A stretch of DNA of 64,000 nucleotides from Rhineura floridana (GCF_030035675.1 NC_084484.1:186498934-186562933), one strand, 5' to 3'; positions 1 to 11,204 are shown, counted from the stretch's first letter. Translations and numbers: made by a program. Notes: generated by a model not told the origin, from the letters alone.

Positions 1-572
1 TGTAAGAGGGCAACTAGTTCCGAATATTACTTTGTTTAAATAAACACACCTTTACTGTATTCATCTAGCTGTCCACGTGTCTTGTGGAGGGAGAGTCCTG
101 CTGGTCTCAGGAGGGGGGGTGGTTGCAGGTGCCGTGGTGGATTGCGGAGGGAAGCCCCAGAGCTCAGGAGCAGGGAACTGGGGCAACTGGCCAAGTGACC
201 TGCAGGAGCCAAGGCTACATAGGGAACCCACTGACTCTTCCTGCAGAATATCAACACAAAAACAGGAATGGTGCGAAGAAATCTTACTTACATTTTAAAC
301 CTGTTGAGGCTTCTTTGTAAAACTCCGACCTAAACCTACTCTGAGATGACTACCTAAACTAACACCAGCCCTAATTCTACACTGAGCCCCAGCCCTAACT
401 CAGCCCCAACCCCTACATACAAAAGCAATATATACAAATATATACAAGTAATATATACAAGTGGCAAAGAAAAAAAATAATCAGAAAGATAAACAAAATA
501 AAAATAAACAAAATAAAATGTAAGTAAAATATAAATAAAAAAAGAAAATAAATGAAAAGATAAATAAACCCA
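1..572. other. Unassigned flank, A/T-rich towards its right end
   Basis: No gene is recognised. An AATAAA lies at 39-44. A stretch near 360-420 is C/A-rich with two scattered CCCTAA units, and 420-570 is A-rich simple sequence running into the CT satellite. The left end could be the tail of a transcript or of a repeat, but nothing decides between them. Confidence 0.4.
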
Positions 573-2009
573 AAACCTCCTCTCCGCGCACTCTGCCTCC
601 TCCCTCCCCACTCTCTCTCTCCCTCCCTCCCCTCCTCTCTCCTCCCTCCACCCTCTCTCTCACCCTCCCACCCATCTCCTCCCTCCTCCTCACTCCCCAC
701 CATCACTCTCCCTCCCTCCTCTCCCTCTCTCTCTCCTCCTCTCCCTCCCTCTCACTCTCCACCTCACTCCCTCTCTCTCTCCTCCTCCCTCCTCTCTCCT
801 CTCCTCCCTCCCTCTCTCTCTCCTCCTCCTCTCTCTCCTCCATCCTCCCTCTCTCTCTCCTCCTCCCTCTCTCTCTCCTCCTCCCTCCCTCTCTCTCTCC
901 TCCTCCCTCCCTCTCTCTCTCCTCCTCCCTCTCTCTCTCCTCCTCCCTCCCTCTCTCTCTCCTCCCTCTCTCTCTCCTCCTCCCTCCCTCTCTCTCTCCT
1001 CCCTCCCTCTCTCTCTCCTCCTCCCTCCCTCTCTCTCCTCCTCCCTCTCTCTCTCCTCCTCCCTCCCTCTCTCTCTCCTCCTCCCTCTCTCTCTCCTCCT
1101 CCCTCCCTCTCTCTCTCCTCCTCCCTCTCTCTCTCCTCCTCCCTCCCTCTCTCTCTCCTCCCTCCCTCTCTCCTCCTCCCTCCCTCTCTCTCCTCCTCCC
1201 TCTCTCTCTCCTCCTCCCTCCCTCTCTCTCTCCTCCTCCCTCCCTCTCTCCTCCTCCCTCCCTCTCTCTCTCCTCCTCCCTCTCTCTCTCCTTCTCCCTC
1301 CCTCTCTCTCTCCTCCTCCCTCTCTCTCTCCTCCTCCCTCCCTCTCTCTCTCCTCCTCCCTCCCTCTCTCTCCTCCTCCCTCCCTCTCTCCTCCTCCCTC
1401 CCTCTCTCCTCCTCCCTCCCTCTCTCTCTCCTCCTCCCTCCCTCTCTCCTCCACCTCCTCCCTCCCTCTCTCTCCTCCTCCCTCTCTCTCTCCTCCTCCC
1501 TCCCTCTCTCTCTCCTCCTCCCTCCCTCTCTCTCTCCTCCTCCCTCCCTCTCTCCTCCTCCCTCCCTCTCTCTCCTCCTCCCTCTCTCTCTCCTCCTCCC
1601 TCCCTCTCTCTCTCCTCCTCCCTCTCTCTCTCCTCCTCCCTCCCTCTCTCTCTCCTCCTCCCTCTCTCTCTCCTCCTCCCTCCCTCTCTCTCTCCTCCTC
1701 CCTCCCTCTCTCCTCCTCCCTCCCTCTCTCTCTCCTCCTCCCTCTCTCTCTCCTCCTCCCTCCCTCTCTCTCTCCTCCTCCCTCTCTCTCTCCTCCTCCC
1801 TCCCTCTCTCTCTCCTCCTCCCTCCCTCTCTCTCCTCCTCCCTCTCTCTCTCCTCCTCCCTCCCTCTCTCCTCCTCCCTCCCTCTCTCCTCCTCCCTCCC
1901 TCTCTCTCTCCTCCTCCCTCCCTCTCTCCTCCACCTCCTCCCTCCCTCTCTCTCTCCTCCTCCCTCCCTCTCTCCTCCGCCTCCTCCTCCCTCTCTCCCG
2001 CTCCTCCTG
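573..2009. repeat. CT-rich polypyrimidine satellite, about 1.4 kb
   Basis: The plus strand is almost wholly C and T, built from short variants of a CTCCTCCCTCCCTCTCTCT-like unit arranged in irregular higher-order blocks. Two near-identical blocks containing a CTCCACCTCC variant recur around 1,450 and 1,930, which suggests block duplication. The long open frames on the minus strand here encode only Arg/Glu/Gly repeats and are artefacts of the satellite. Such purine/pyrimidine tracts can form triplex (H-DNA) and are length-unstable. Confidence 0.95.
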
Positions 2010-2087
2010 ACTGACCCACCTGGGACATCCCAAGTTGGTGCCTCTTAAGCCAGCAGGGAGAGAGGTCACAAAGGAGGGCGGGTCCCT

Positions 2088-2101
2088 GTTGCCTTGGCAA
2101 C
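2088..2101. promoter_or_regulatory. Perfect inverted X-box (RFX-type site)
   Basis: GTTGCCTTGGCAAC is a perfect 6-bp inverted repeat around a TT spacer and fits the RFX consensus GTNRCC-N-RGYAAC. It lies about 80 bp beyond the CT satellite. No gene start is recognised nearby, so a regulatory role is only possible, not shown. Confidence 0.45.
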
Positions 2102-2321
2102 CCTCCTCCCTGGCAATGGCCCCTCCTGAGTCTTCTGGAGGCGTCTTCAGCACTTGGAGGCCCTGCTGTCCCGCCAGCCGGCTTGCCTCAGCATCCCTCT
2201 TCGTCTCAATGTGCCTGTTTCTCTAAGGAATCTGGTTGTTCTCCATTAAGCAGCTTTTCTGAAGGGAGACGGTCCCCTCAGCCTCCTTTTATATCCAGCA
2301 GGAAGCTCATCGCTCCCCAGT

Positions 2322-2480
2322 TTGGAGGCTCAGGGGGACAGAGCATCTGCTGGGCCTGCAAAAGGTCCTGGCTCAATCCCCAGCATCTCCAGGCAGGGCT
2401 GGGAAGGAAAGACCCTGTTTGATGTCCTGGCGGGCTGCTGCCAGTCAGTGTAGACAATACTGAGCTAGATGGATTTGGCG
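2322..2480 (+). repeat. tRNA-derived SINE (type 1, tRNA-Ala-like head)
   Basis: The copy has the B-box-like GGCTCAATCCC and the shared body CCAGTCAGTGTAGACAATAC followed by TGAGCTAGATGGA. This family recurs many times in the window with a head resembling tRNA-Ala. The 3' tail here is diverged. Confidence 0.8.
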
Positions 2481-2789
2481 TAAGGTGTAAAGCATTGTCT
2501 GAAAAAAGGTGTGCTCACCACAGAGACCAAAGAACCCTTTAATTTAACGTCAGTTCTGTTCGCATATAGAGCTGTGTGCATTTTTAAGAGGGTGGACACT
2601 TACACGTCAACCAAGAAAAGAAAGGAACGCCCCAGCTTTGTACTAAAATATGCCAATTTAAATGCAAATGATTAAGTGGTATAAAATGACTTAAAACAAA
2701 GAAATAAACAGGGGTCTTGTGATTTTATAGAATATGACTTTGTGACCTGAGGGGATGGAAAAACTGTAGGCGACTCATCCACTGAGTCC

Positions 2790-3110
2790 AAGGATGTGAT
2801 TCTCACTGATTAGAATTTTGCAATGCAGTTTGCCAATCAAACAATATTCACAAAAATGCATATGTCAGGGGAAAGTGTGCATGAAACTGAATATAGGAGA
2901 GAAAACAACATGCAAAAGTCCATTATATGATGATAAATGCCTCGCAGAAATGTGTACATGAGTCAAAACTGCCTGCAAAAATGTGTTTCATGAGGAGAAA
3001 TTCGCACTAAAATCCTGGAGAATTTTCATGAGGATTTTTTTTTTAAAGCAAATTGCTTGAGAAATGTGGAGAACTTAATTTAAGACTGGGAACATGAGAA
3101 ACTGAGATAA
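2790..3110 (+). repeat. Unclassified dispersed repeat, copy 1
   Basis: A segment starting near GAATTTTGCAATGCAGTT matches another at about 53,260-53,620 over several hundred bases. They share AGGGGAAAGTGTGCAT-like and GAGAAATTCG motifs and a GAATTTTCATNAGGATTTTT end. No coding content, tRNA head or terminal repeat is visible, so the class is unknown. Confidence 0.6.
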
Positions 3111-3219
3111 CTGAAACTGACAGATCCTTCCATTCCAAGCCTGGAGGGCCCCTTAGTCTCCAGACCTGAAGTCCCCCACTTCTGTCCTAATGGGAGAAAA
3201 TACTCCACACCGGGTTTGT

Positions 3220-3440
3220 GGGTTTATTTGTTAAATTTGTATCCCACCCTTCGTCCCAGAAGGAGCCCAGGGTGGCAAACAAGAAACGCTAAAAGCACTT
3301 TCAAACATCTTAAAAACAAAAGACTTTAGAACATATGAAGAAAAAAAAAAGACGTTAAAAACATCTTAAACAGCAATTCCAGCACAGTTGCAGCCTGGGA
3401 TAAGGTCTCTACTTACAAGGCTTACTGGAAAAGGAAGGTC
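3220..3440 (-). mobile_element. L2 LINE 3' end fragment
   Basis: Read on the minus strand, it carries the recurring L2 3' region (CTGGGCTCC... preceding a TATAAAT-like tail). On the plus strand this shows as GTATCCCACCCTTCG followed by GGAGCCCAGGGTGGCAAAC. Non-coding and old. Confidence 0.75.
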
Positions 3441-5224
3441 CAAGATTGTATCCAATGAGAGTCCTAGTCAAAGTAGACTCATTTAAATGTATGGACATGC
3501 CTAACAGGTCTATCCATTCCAATGGGTTTACCCTTAGGGTTTAATACAACCACTGTGTCTGACTCCCCGAAAACCCCATTGAGTCAGAGCACCAGCAACA
3601 TTTGGCTTCTCTCAACCTTCAATTTAGGACTTTCATATCGAGCCTCTCATAGATTTATGTTAACCATCTCGAAATTTGTGCATGCAGGTGATTTGAAGGG
3701 AAGGGAATTTTCCTAAGCATCTTCAATTAACCTGCCTGGATGCACTCCAAACGTCCTGACCCCTTCCTTAAACCGGGAGGGAGCAATCATGAATGATTGC
3801 TAATAGAGCTATCACACTTTCTATGTTTGCCTAAGTAATACAGGGCTAATGCCTGGGTAAAATTAAATTCCCAATGAAAATATTATTAAAACAGGGCCAT
3901 TAATGAATTTGGGCAAATTATGGAGCAGGTACAATTGGCAGCTGGCTGGAGGGATAAACACGAAGTCAGGAGGGGGCGACTTCATGTTTCCTTTTCCACA
4001 TTGTCCCCACCCCCTCCCGACCACATGTTTAATCAGGGTTTTTAAACCATAATTAAGCATACAGTTGGGAGGAGATGGGAACATGCTATGTCTCCCCTCC
4101 CAACCAAACTGAAAAGAAGAGGATTGGACCAACTGCAGAAACGCACTGGCAAAACAGGACTGAACCATCTGTGGAGGGTTCAGTCCTGCTCAGTTTGGTT
4201 GTGTGCGCATGTTCCCTCTTGCAAACTGACACACACAGCCAAAACACACTGCAGGGCTGTTTGAAAGCCCTTTTGCAAATATCCTCACACTTAGAGTTGA
4301 CATATTGCCCAATTTGCTGGGTTTTACCTGGATTCTAGCCAGGTTACCCAATGCCCACTCAGCCCATTAGGTGGCCCAGATTCCCAGCTTTCATTTTTTT
4401 GAAAAAAGCAAGTCTCTGGCCCTTATGGATCCAGAAATACAAGGCAAAATGTGGCGGCAGTTTTCTGCCCAATCATTTTGTGAGAAATCAGCCTACTCCC
4501 ACCTTCCATTGTCCTTAGCCAATTAGCAACAGCAGTCCTGGGGAAAACATTTTAGCCTGTCTGCCTGCTGCATATATAGAATCTTCCCAGTTTAGAAAAC
4601 TGTGCATGCTCATTTGATCAACACGTCCACCTGAGCCCTTTTCCCAGAGACTCTGGCTCACTTTCTGGTTGAGTCAGCAAGGAGAAGCGGCCTTCATCTT
4701 TATTTCCTCTGTGTCGGGGGGGGGGGCGTCTTAAGGCTTGAATGCAAAAGGAGGATCTGCCTGGCATCACGGAGGATGGAATGAAGGGGTTTGAATCCAC
4801 CAAACGCTCCCTCCCCTGAACAAATGCAAGGTATGAAAGCAAGCCTCTCTGTAGAAAAGGCGGAGGTATTGGCGCTTGCGTTTTTCAGTCCTGCCCCCAC
4901 TCTGTTAAATGATGCTTGCTCTCAAAGTTGCATTGGGATGCAGCCTCACTCACCCTGTTGCCTGGCAGAGCCTCTGTTCAGCAAGTCAGAAAAGGCTAAA
5001 AGGTATATTTTTAATACATATCTTTCTTCAAAATGACTGGCAGGTATCACCCCACCAAAGATCACCCTACTTCATTTCCTCCTCAGGGACGGATGGATGG
5101 GTGAATGTATGTGTATGGATATACTGTACATATATAGACACCCACACATACACATATATGCAATGGAACAATCTACCCCACATTCCCCACTCTGGAAAAA
5201 GTTATTTGCTTCCTATGGTGCCTG
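3441..5224. other. Unassigned, no gene seen
   Basis: No exon with homology I recognise. It contains a 12-bp perfect hairpin at 4,155-4,188 (10-nt loop), a G-run near 4,716 and a TA/CA-rich simple stretch at 5,098-5,165. Open frames here are short and lack family motifs. Confidence 0.5.
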
Positions 5225-5897
5225 CAGGAGGAAGGGACCATTGCTGTCCAGGGAAGGACAGCCGTTTGCTGCTGCTGCTGTCTGCCAGCCTGCCTGCCTG
5301 CTGCTGCTGTCTGCCAGGTACTCAGCCAGATGTTGCTGATTTCTTCCACTGTCCCTTCTCTGGAGGGGACACATAAGGTGGCTGGCTGGCTGAGGTGCCT
5401 CCTGCTTTTTTTGTGGGTCTTGAGTCATGTGCCTGGGAGAGAGGACTCAGAGCCAAGTGGGGGGACTTGAGGGGGGCCCAATTAGTGTAGTGACAGGTCG
5501 AGGGAGATACGGCGTTGTGAGGAGGACTTGCCAGGTAAGGGGAACGCGGCCCAGACACTGAATGACTGTGCCTTGTTCCAGTCCTCCCCACACCCACAGG
5601 TTTGTTGGTTGCCCTATCAGCCAGCTCTCAGGCCTCCGGATGCTGCTCCTAAACGCCAGATCAATGCATAATAAGATCTCCCTCATTCACGATTTAATAG
5701 TGGATGAGGCAGCCGATCTGGCATTTATAACTGAGACCTGGGTGGGTGAGCAGAGGGGAGTCAGTCTCTCCCAGCTATGCCCGCCAGGGTACCTGGTTCA
5801 GCATCAGGGTAGAGCTGAGGGCCGGGGAGGGGGGGTTGCTGTGGTCTATAGGAGCTCCATCTCCCTCTGCAAGCACCCTGTTCATGTGACTACTGGT
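5225..5897 (+). mobile_element. L2 LINE 5' part (5'UTR plus start of endonuclease)
   Basis: The plus strand from 5,562 encodes an AP-endonuclease start: LLNARSMHNK, then a region with ITETWV, then GGGVAVVYRS. These are the usual N-terminal motifs of L2 ORF2. The upstream 300 bp is GC-rich 5' sequence. The element stops abruptly at the foldback element beginning at 5,898. Confidence 0.8.
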
Positions 5898-6551
5898 CAG
5901 GGCCAGCTCCAGGAATGCCGGGGCCCTTGGGCATAAGCCTGCCCCGGGCCCCTCCGCTCCTCTTCCGCGATCCGTGGTACCACCTGCGCCGCGGATCACA
6001 AGACAAGAGCTTCCGAGCCACCCACTGCCGCCACTGCCACCGCCCGCCACCATCCTCCCCACCACCGTCCCCCCCTCTTCACCTACCTTTCTCTGCTGTT
6101 CTTTGCGGCTGCGCGCACTGCGCATGCAGGGTTGCCATCAATCAAGATGGCGGCTTAGGTTTCCATAAGGGACTGAAGCCTCTGCCGCCATCTTGGTTGA
6201 TGGCACGCAGCATGCGCATTGCTGCCATCAACCAAGATGGCGGCAGAGGCTTCAGTCCCTTACAGAAACCTCGGCTGCCATCTTGATTGATGGCAACCCT
6301 GCGTGCGCGATGTGTGTAGCTGCAAAGAACAGCAGAGAAAGGTAGGTGAAGCTGGAGGGATGGTGGCAGGTGGGGGGCGGCAGCAGCAGCAGTGGGTGGC
6401 TCGGAAGCTCTTGTCTTGCTATCCGAAGCGCGGCTCGTGCCACAGATCGCGGAAGGGAGCGGAGGGCCCCTCAGGGGCCCCCCAGGGGCTCCTATAGCTG
6501 CAGGGCCCTCGGGCCAGTGCCCAACCTGGCCGCCTTTTGGAACCGGCCCTG
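5898..6551. mobile_element. Large foldback hAT-like element with long inverted arms
   Basis: It starts CAGGGCCAGC and ends ACCGGCCCTG. The two halves are inverted copies of each other (arms of roughly 300 bp, centre near 6,220). It shares its core with the element at 18,564-18,943, which has a perfect 8-bp target duplication, so hAT membership follows by relation. No clean target duplication is seen here. The centre holds three perfect GCCGCCATCTT/AAGATGGCGGC sites (6,144-6,154; 6,184-6,194; 6,234-6,244) matching YY1. Confidence 0.75.
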
Positions 6552-7384
6552 CCAATAATGCATTCACAAACACAGTTAGTTTTCCCATATTTTGTTGTTG
6601 TTCTGTTAACAATTCAGGATAAGCAAAATCCTACTGGACAATGGTAAGTTTTCTGCTAAATGATGAATGTGAAGTTCCAGGACCCCTGGAGGTGGTTAGT
6701 GCCTCACAGGCCATGGGGAGGAGCCTGGTGAGTTAAGGCTAGCCTGACTGACAGCGGGGAGGAAAGCTTGCAAGCCAAGCAGAAAATGCTCTCCCTAACC
6801 TTGATTCTGTCTCCTCACCCTGAGATTTCAGCCATTCCCCCAGCTCAGGTTCCCCAAGTCTGAGAGTTCTTAAGCATCGCATTGATCAAGTTGAATGGTG
6901 GCTGCATCTAACGGCCCCAGAACTCCTGTGCAAAGCAGATAGATGTGTCTTTGCGCATGTGTATAACTAAGAGTACAAAGGAGGGAGAAGCCACAAGAAA
7001 TGTGTCTAAAAATAAAGAAATGTAACAGTGAAATTGTATGTGTTATGTGAATGTATTCAGGCAGCCAGTCTGAAATCCAGCAATCATGTTGTCAGACATT
7101 CTCATTTAAATGGCTGCAAATTCTCAGACTTGGAAATATTTAAAGGAAAACCCATCCAGCCCTGGGCAGCAAGAGAGGACTTCTGCATCCTGCACTCTGT
7201 GCCACCTCTGTATGCACTGAATTGACACATAAATGGAGGCCCCCGGTTATGACAACGAAGCCGCTTGTGGAATCTTTAAAGGCTAAGAAGCTTAGCATGG
7301 AATGAGTCCTTTTGTGATAGAGTCAGGCTAGGGTGCACTTTGTCAAAACAAATTCTTACAGAAGAATTTCTATAGAATAGCCCT
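6552..7384. other. Unassigned, no gene seen
   Basis: Unique-looking sequence without recognised exons, repeats or long frames. Confidence 0.5.
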
Positions 7385-7489
7385 GCTGGATTGCCATCTG
7401 TCGGGAATGCCTTGATTTGGATTCCTGCATTGAGCAGGGGGTTGGACTTGATGGCCTTATAGGCCCCTTCCAACTCTACTATTCTATCT
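7385..7489 (+). mobile_element. CR1 LINE 3' end
   Basis: It carries the CR1 3' signature GGGGGTTGGACTTGATGGCC, then CCCCTTCCAACTCTA and an ATTCTAT-like tail. Confidence 0.85.
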
Positions 7490-7522
7490 CAGAGCTTGGA
7501 AAAGTACCTTTTCCAAGCTCTG
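7490..7522. repeat. 33-bp palindromic miniature of a hAT MITE
   Basis: A near-perfect palindrome opening CAGAGCTTGGAAAAG and closing CTTTTCCAAGCTCTG. It shares both ends with the 117-bp MITE at 12,822-12,938, so it looks like an internally deleted copy lying in the CR1 tail. Confidence 0.7.
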
Positions 7523-7669
7523 ATGATTCTATGACTGGACCAAAATGCCATCCTTTTTCCCAGCTAGCGGCTAAGCAGATGCTGCGAGGATGCCCACCAG
7601 GCAGCACTTGAAGGCCATAGTGTCCCCCACCCCGCATTTGTTGTTCAGTGCCGTACACCTTCAGAGCTG

Positions 7670-7842
7670 CAGCGCAGCGGCAGACAATCTGCCTTGCATG
7701 CAGAAGGCCCCAGGTTCAATCCCTGGCATCCTCAGGAAAGAACGCTGCCTGAAACCTGGAGAGCCGCTGCCAGCCAGTGTGGACAATGCTGAGCTGGACT
7801 GATCACGTAGCCTGACTCACTGTAAGGCAGTTTCCTGTGTTC
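7670..7842 (+). repeat. tRNA-derived SINE (type 1)
   Basis: The head has TTGCATGCAGAAGGCC and B-box GGTTCAATCCC, followed by the GCCAGTGTGGACAATGCTGA body and a TAAGGCAGTTTCCTGTGTTC tail. Confidence 0.9.
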
Positions 7843-8162
7843 AGAACATGCAAGTTCCACAGGGCCGTTATGCCTGCTGCCCACTTCCACAGGCCTCTTC
7901 TCCTCCTTGAGTTCATCTACTCCCTTTTCAAAGACATCTAAGCAAGTGCCCCATGGCAGTGAGTTCCATAGATTGTGTGTCGTGCAAAGGAGGACTACCC
8001 TTTAATTCTTTTGGGTCAAAGCACCCGTGCTTTGAATTGTGCTCACAAATTGGGTTATATTCAGCGTTTTTCCTTGCACAACTGAGGATTTTTCCTTGCA
8101 CAACTGAGCAATCTCTCCCTCTCCTCTACCTGCACACTACTTCCATCCCTACAACATCTGGA

Positions 8163-8352
8163 GGGTTGCATCTAGCTCAGTGGGCAGAGCACCTACTTTG
8201 CATGCAGACGATCCCCGGTTCAGTCCTCGGCATCACAAAGCTGGGCTGGGAAGGAGACCCCCTCCTTGACAACCTGGAGAGCTGCTGCCAGTCAGCATAG
8301 ACAATACTGAGCTAGATGGACCAACAGTATAAAGCAGCTTCCTATCTTCCTA
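8163..8352 (+). repeat. tRNA-derived SINE (type 1)
   Basis: A well-preserved copy with A-box-like TAGCTCAGTGGGCAG, TTTGCATGCAGA, B-box GGTTCAGTCC, the CAGTCAGCATAGACAATACT body and an AGCAGCTTCCTAT tail. It is not a tRNA gene: there is no closed acceptor stem. Confidence 0.92.
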
Positions 8353-8687
8353 TGAGCAAAAGGCTGGGCCTTCTCCTCATTTGCACTGGGGGAAGTGAGA
8401 TGCCTGCTTGCTTCAAGGGGAGCCTTTCTCCTGCATACCCTAATTAGCCCCTCTAACTGCAGGTCCCCCTAACTGCCTCTCCAGGGCACTGGCAGCAGAT
8501 GAAGGCACCCATCCCTAACATTGGAATCCAACTTGTATGGCTGGCAATTTGGCATTGGCCTAGGGGAGAGTCTGTGTGTAAGAGAGAAAGTGTGACTCCA
8601 CCAGCATGCATGAGGAAATCCCCTCCTTTTGCTCAAAAATATGTTCACGGCCACAAAAATGTACACCCACCCACACTCCTCTAATTA

Positions 8688-8860
8688 TTTATTATCATTA
8701 TCATCATCGTTGTTATTGTTATTATTTATTGCATTTATAGACCACCCCATAGCCGATGCTCTCTGGGCGGTTTACAACAATTAAAAACATTAAAAACAAA
8801 TATATAAATTTTGAAAAACACATTTTTAAAAAGGAACTTAAAAACAATTTAATCAATCCT
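8688..8860 (-). mobile_element. L2 LINE 3' end fragment
   Basis: On the plus strand it shows as TTATTGCATTTATAGACC, then CTCTGGGCGGTTTACAACAA and A-rich repeats: the reverse complement of an L2 3' tail. Confidence 0.75.
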
Positions 8861-9239
8861 TGTGTGTTTTTCCCCAGCTAGCCCTGGCAGGCAAGTGCTG
8901 ATCTAGCACCACCTTCTGGCCTTTGGAGAAGAATCTGACGGATCTGATTTACAAGCAGAAGGGCTGCCACACATCCCATCCTGAAGGGAGTAACTCACAC
9001 TTCAGAAGAACAGTTCCAGTTGAGAAGCTATATTCGGCATTAGTAAAAGGTGACGGGATGCACCATGGCATTTTTGCCAGAGACGTTCCTCATATTGGCA
9101 GACACTTCGTCAGCAATGCCTTTCATAGTAATGGAAGGAGCTGGGGGCACTCTCTGCTCTGGCCAATGGCCAGTTCACACATTTGTGGCTGTACTCATCG
9201 AGGTGCTCCCAGATGGGCGTTTGTTGTGGAATCCGCTCT

Positions 9240-9372
9240 GCTCACGTGGGATGCATGCAACATTCTTGGCATTAAAATGCTAGTCCCTACTTTTCCTCAT
9301 GTAATTTGGATTAAATGCCATGACTGTTTAAAGTGGCATAATGCTGCTTTAAATGCATGGTGTGGGCGTGAC
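9240..9372. mobile_element. Non-autonomous DNA transposon fragment (MITE type 2)
   Basis: It ends with GCCATGACTGTTTAAAGTGG, then TTTAAATGCATGGTGTGG. The same motifs frame the copies at 11,205-11,770 and 11,905-12,165. The long frame spanning it has no family motif and is a shadow. Confidence 0.55.
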
Positions 9373-9544
9373 CTTACCCTTACCACTGGAAATCCAATGT
9401 TAAAAAAAACAACCACCTATTGCCAACAAGCCTTTTGTGAACTTGAATTACCCGTTTGCCATATTAAGTCCCCAGCTGGAAGCATCCTGAGTGTGGCAGG
9501 CATAACATGAAATTGCTGCACTATGGCTAGAAGTCACCTGTCCC

Positions 9545-9640
9545 AAAAGTTTCCCATAATGGGTATCTGGTTGGCTGCCGAGAGAGCTAGATGCTGGATT
9601 AGGTGGGTCAGCAGGCTTTTCTTATTTTCTGATATCAAAT
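9545..9640 (+). mobile_element. CR1 LINE 3' tail fragment
   Basis: It has GGTTGGCTGCCGAGAGAG, GATGCTGGATTAGGTGGG and CAGCAGGCTTTTCTTATTTT, like the 3' end of the long CR1 at 38,100-38,205. Confidence 0.7.
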
Positions 9641-9737
9641 TGTTTCCTGTATCAATTCAATTATAATCCCCCCCATGGAGATTGCATTGAGGCTCGTGTC
9701 ACAAAGAAAGATGCAACACCAAGTGATGAACATATTC

Positions 9738-10150
9738 ATAGAATCATAGAATAGTAGAGTTGGAAGGGGCCTATAAGGCCATCAAGTCCAACCCCCTGCT
9801 CAATGCAGGAATCCAAATCAAAGCATTCCCGACAGATGGCTGTCCAGCTGCCTCTTGAAGGCCTCCAGTGTCGGAGAGCCCACTACCTCTCTAGGTCATT
9901 GGTTCCATTGTCATATGGCTCTAACAGTTAGGAAGTTTTTCCTGATGTCCAGTCGAAATCTGGCTTCCTGCAACTTGAGCCCACTATTCCGTGTCCTGCA
10001 CTCTGGGACGATTGAGAAGAGATCCTGGCCCTCCTCTATGTGACAACCTTTCATGTACTTGAAGAGTGCTATCATATCTCCCCTCAGTCTTCTCTTCTCC
10101 AGGCTAAACATGCCCAGTTCTTTCAGTCTCTCCTCACAAGGCTTTGCCAA
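9738..10150 (-). mobile_element. CR1 LINE 3' fragment
   Basis: On the minus strand it encodes the C-terminal CR1 peptide with [19 protein letters not shown] and ends in the CR1 tail (plus-strand CATAGAATCATAGAATAGTA). A closely similar copy lies at 61,496-61,975. Confidence 0.9.
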
Positions 10151-11204
10151 TGGCCCACAGATTCTAGGGAGCTTCATGCAGCCTAGAGAAGAGAGGTGGG
10201 CCTGGGTTAGGTGAAGCATTGGTTTGTAGTGGCCACTATGGAGGCAGCTCCCTCACTGTCTCCCCTACATGCCCATCAATAACCTTCACATGTGCTGCAG
10301 AGGCAGGCAAGCTGCTGTAGAGTTGGCCACGGTGGTCCTGGGGATTATGACCAACCTAGAAGCAACGCCTGCTTCCGACTTAAGCAGCGCCACACAAACG
10401 GAGTGGGAAGAGCAGCATGGGATGGCCCACAGGGGCTTGGCAGGAAATATTCCTACTTCCTGGGCCATCATACCTGCAAAAGGGACCTTAGGGAGCCCTC
10501 TGGCATGTGGCCAGGCTCCAACAGAAAGGTCAGCTGGGGCAAACCATATCCTTAGCAGCAGTTGATCCTGCTAGAGTGGCCAGTTCCCAGGGCTTGAGCT
10601 GCAGTTTCAGGCCGTAAAACTGGATCCAGCTGGCAGGCCAGATCCTTATTTTCCTCACCCTCCAGGGGCCAAGTTTGATAGGCAGGCCAGGACACGCACC
10701 TGTCAATCACCTGATGATGTCACAGTTGCATCAGGTGAGCCATTTTTGCATAGCCCTGATTGTGAAAGCCCCAATCGTTCAGCTAATCATCGGGGCTTGT
10801 AAAATGCCATGCGCAGCGCAAGACAAGCCCCCACCAGCATCCTTCCCAGGACCTCCAGAAAGAGGAGTGAAGAGATCAAGCAGTCCTTCTGGAGCGGCCA
10901 AGGGCTGTCTAGTCCAGCAGTCGAATCCTACAGTGAAGGGCCAGAACCACAGTGGGTGGGGAAGGCCATGTTCTTTTCTATGAGAAGTTTTGCAATCATT
11001 GCTACTCTTGTGCCTACCAGGTTCCAATAAAGAGGCCCTGCAGGGAGGGGGCATGACCAAACCATTTCCTCTGCATGTGCCAGGCTCCACCCCCACCCTC
11101 AATCTGTTACGCGCCACCACTTGTTTAACTTATAAAAGCACCTAACGTTCGCTAAGCACTGTACATATATTACGGGAGGAAAGCAGCGCCTAGCAGTAAG
11201 TTCA
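10151..11204. other. Unassigned, no gene seen
   Basis: Moderately GC-rich sequence with scattered open frames, none with recognisable motifs or splice-consistent exon structure. Confidence 0.5.

Noticed and set aside
360-420. CCCTAA-like units suggesting an interstitial telomere
   Set aside because: Only two exact units, separated by unrelated C/A-rich sequence. Not a telomeric array.
690-2153. Two minus-strand open frames of 465-487 codons
   Set aside because: They consist of Arg/Glu/Gly repeats dictated by the CT satellite and have no domain. Low-complexity artefact.
4909-5376. A 155-codon open frame on the plus strand
   Set aside because: It contains translated TA/CA simple sequence and GCT repeats and runs into an L2 5'UTR. 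No family match.
8163-8240. tRNA-like segments with A and B boxes
   Set aside because: They are heads of repeated SINEs, without a paired acceptor stem or closed cloverleaf, and followed by the SINE body.
8923-9510. A 195-codon plus-strand open frame
   Set aside because: It crosses a MITE fragment, has no recognisable motif and no splice or promoter context.
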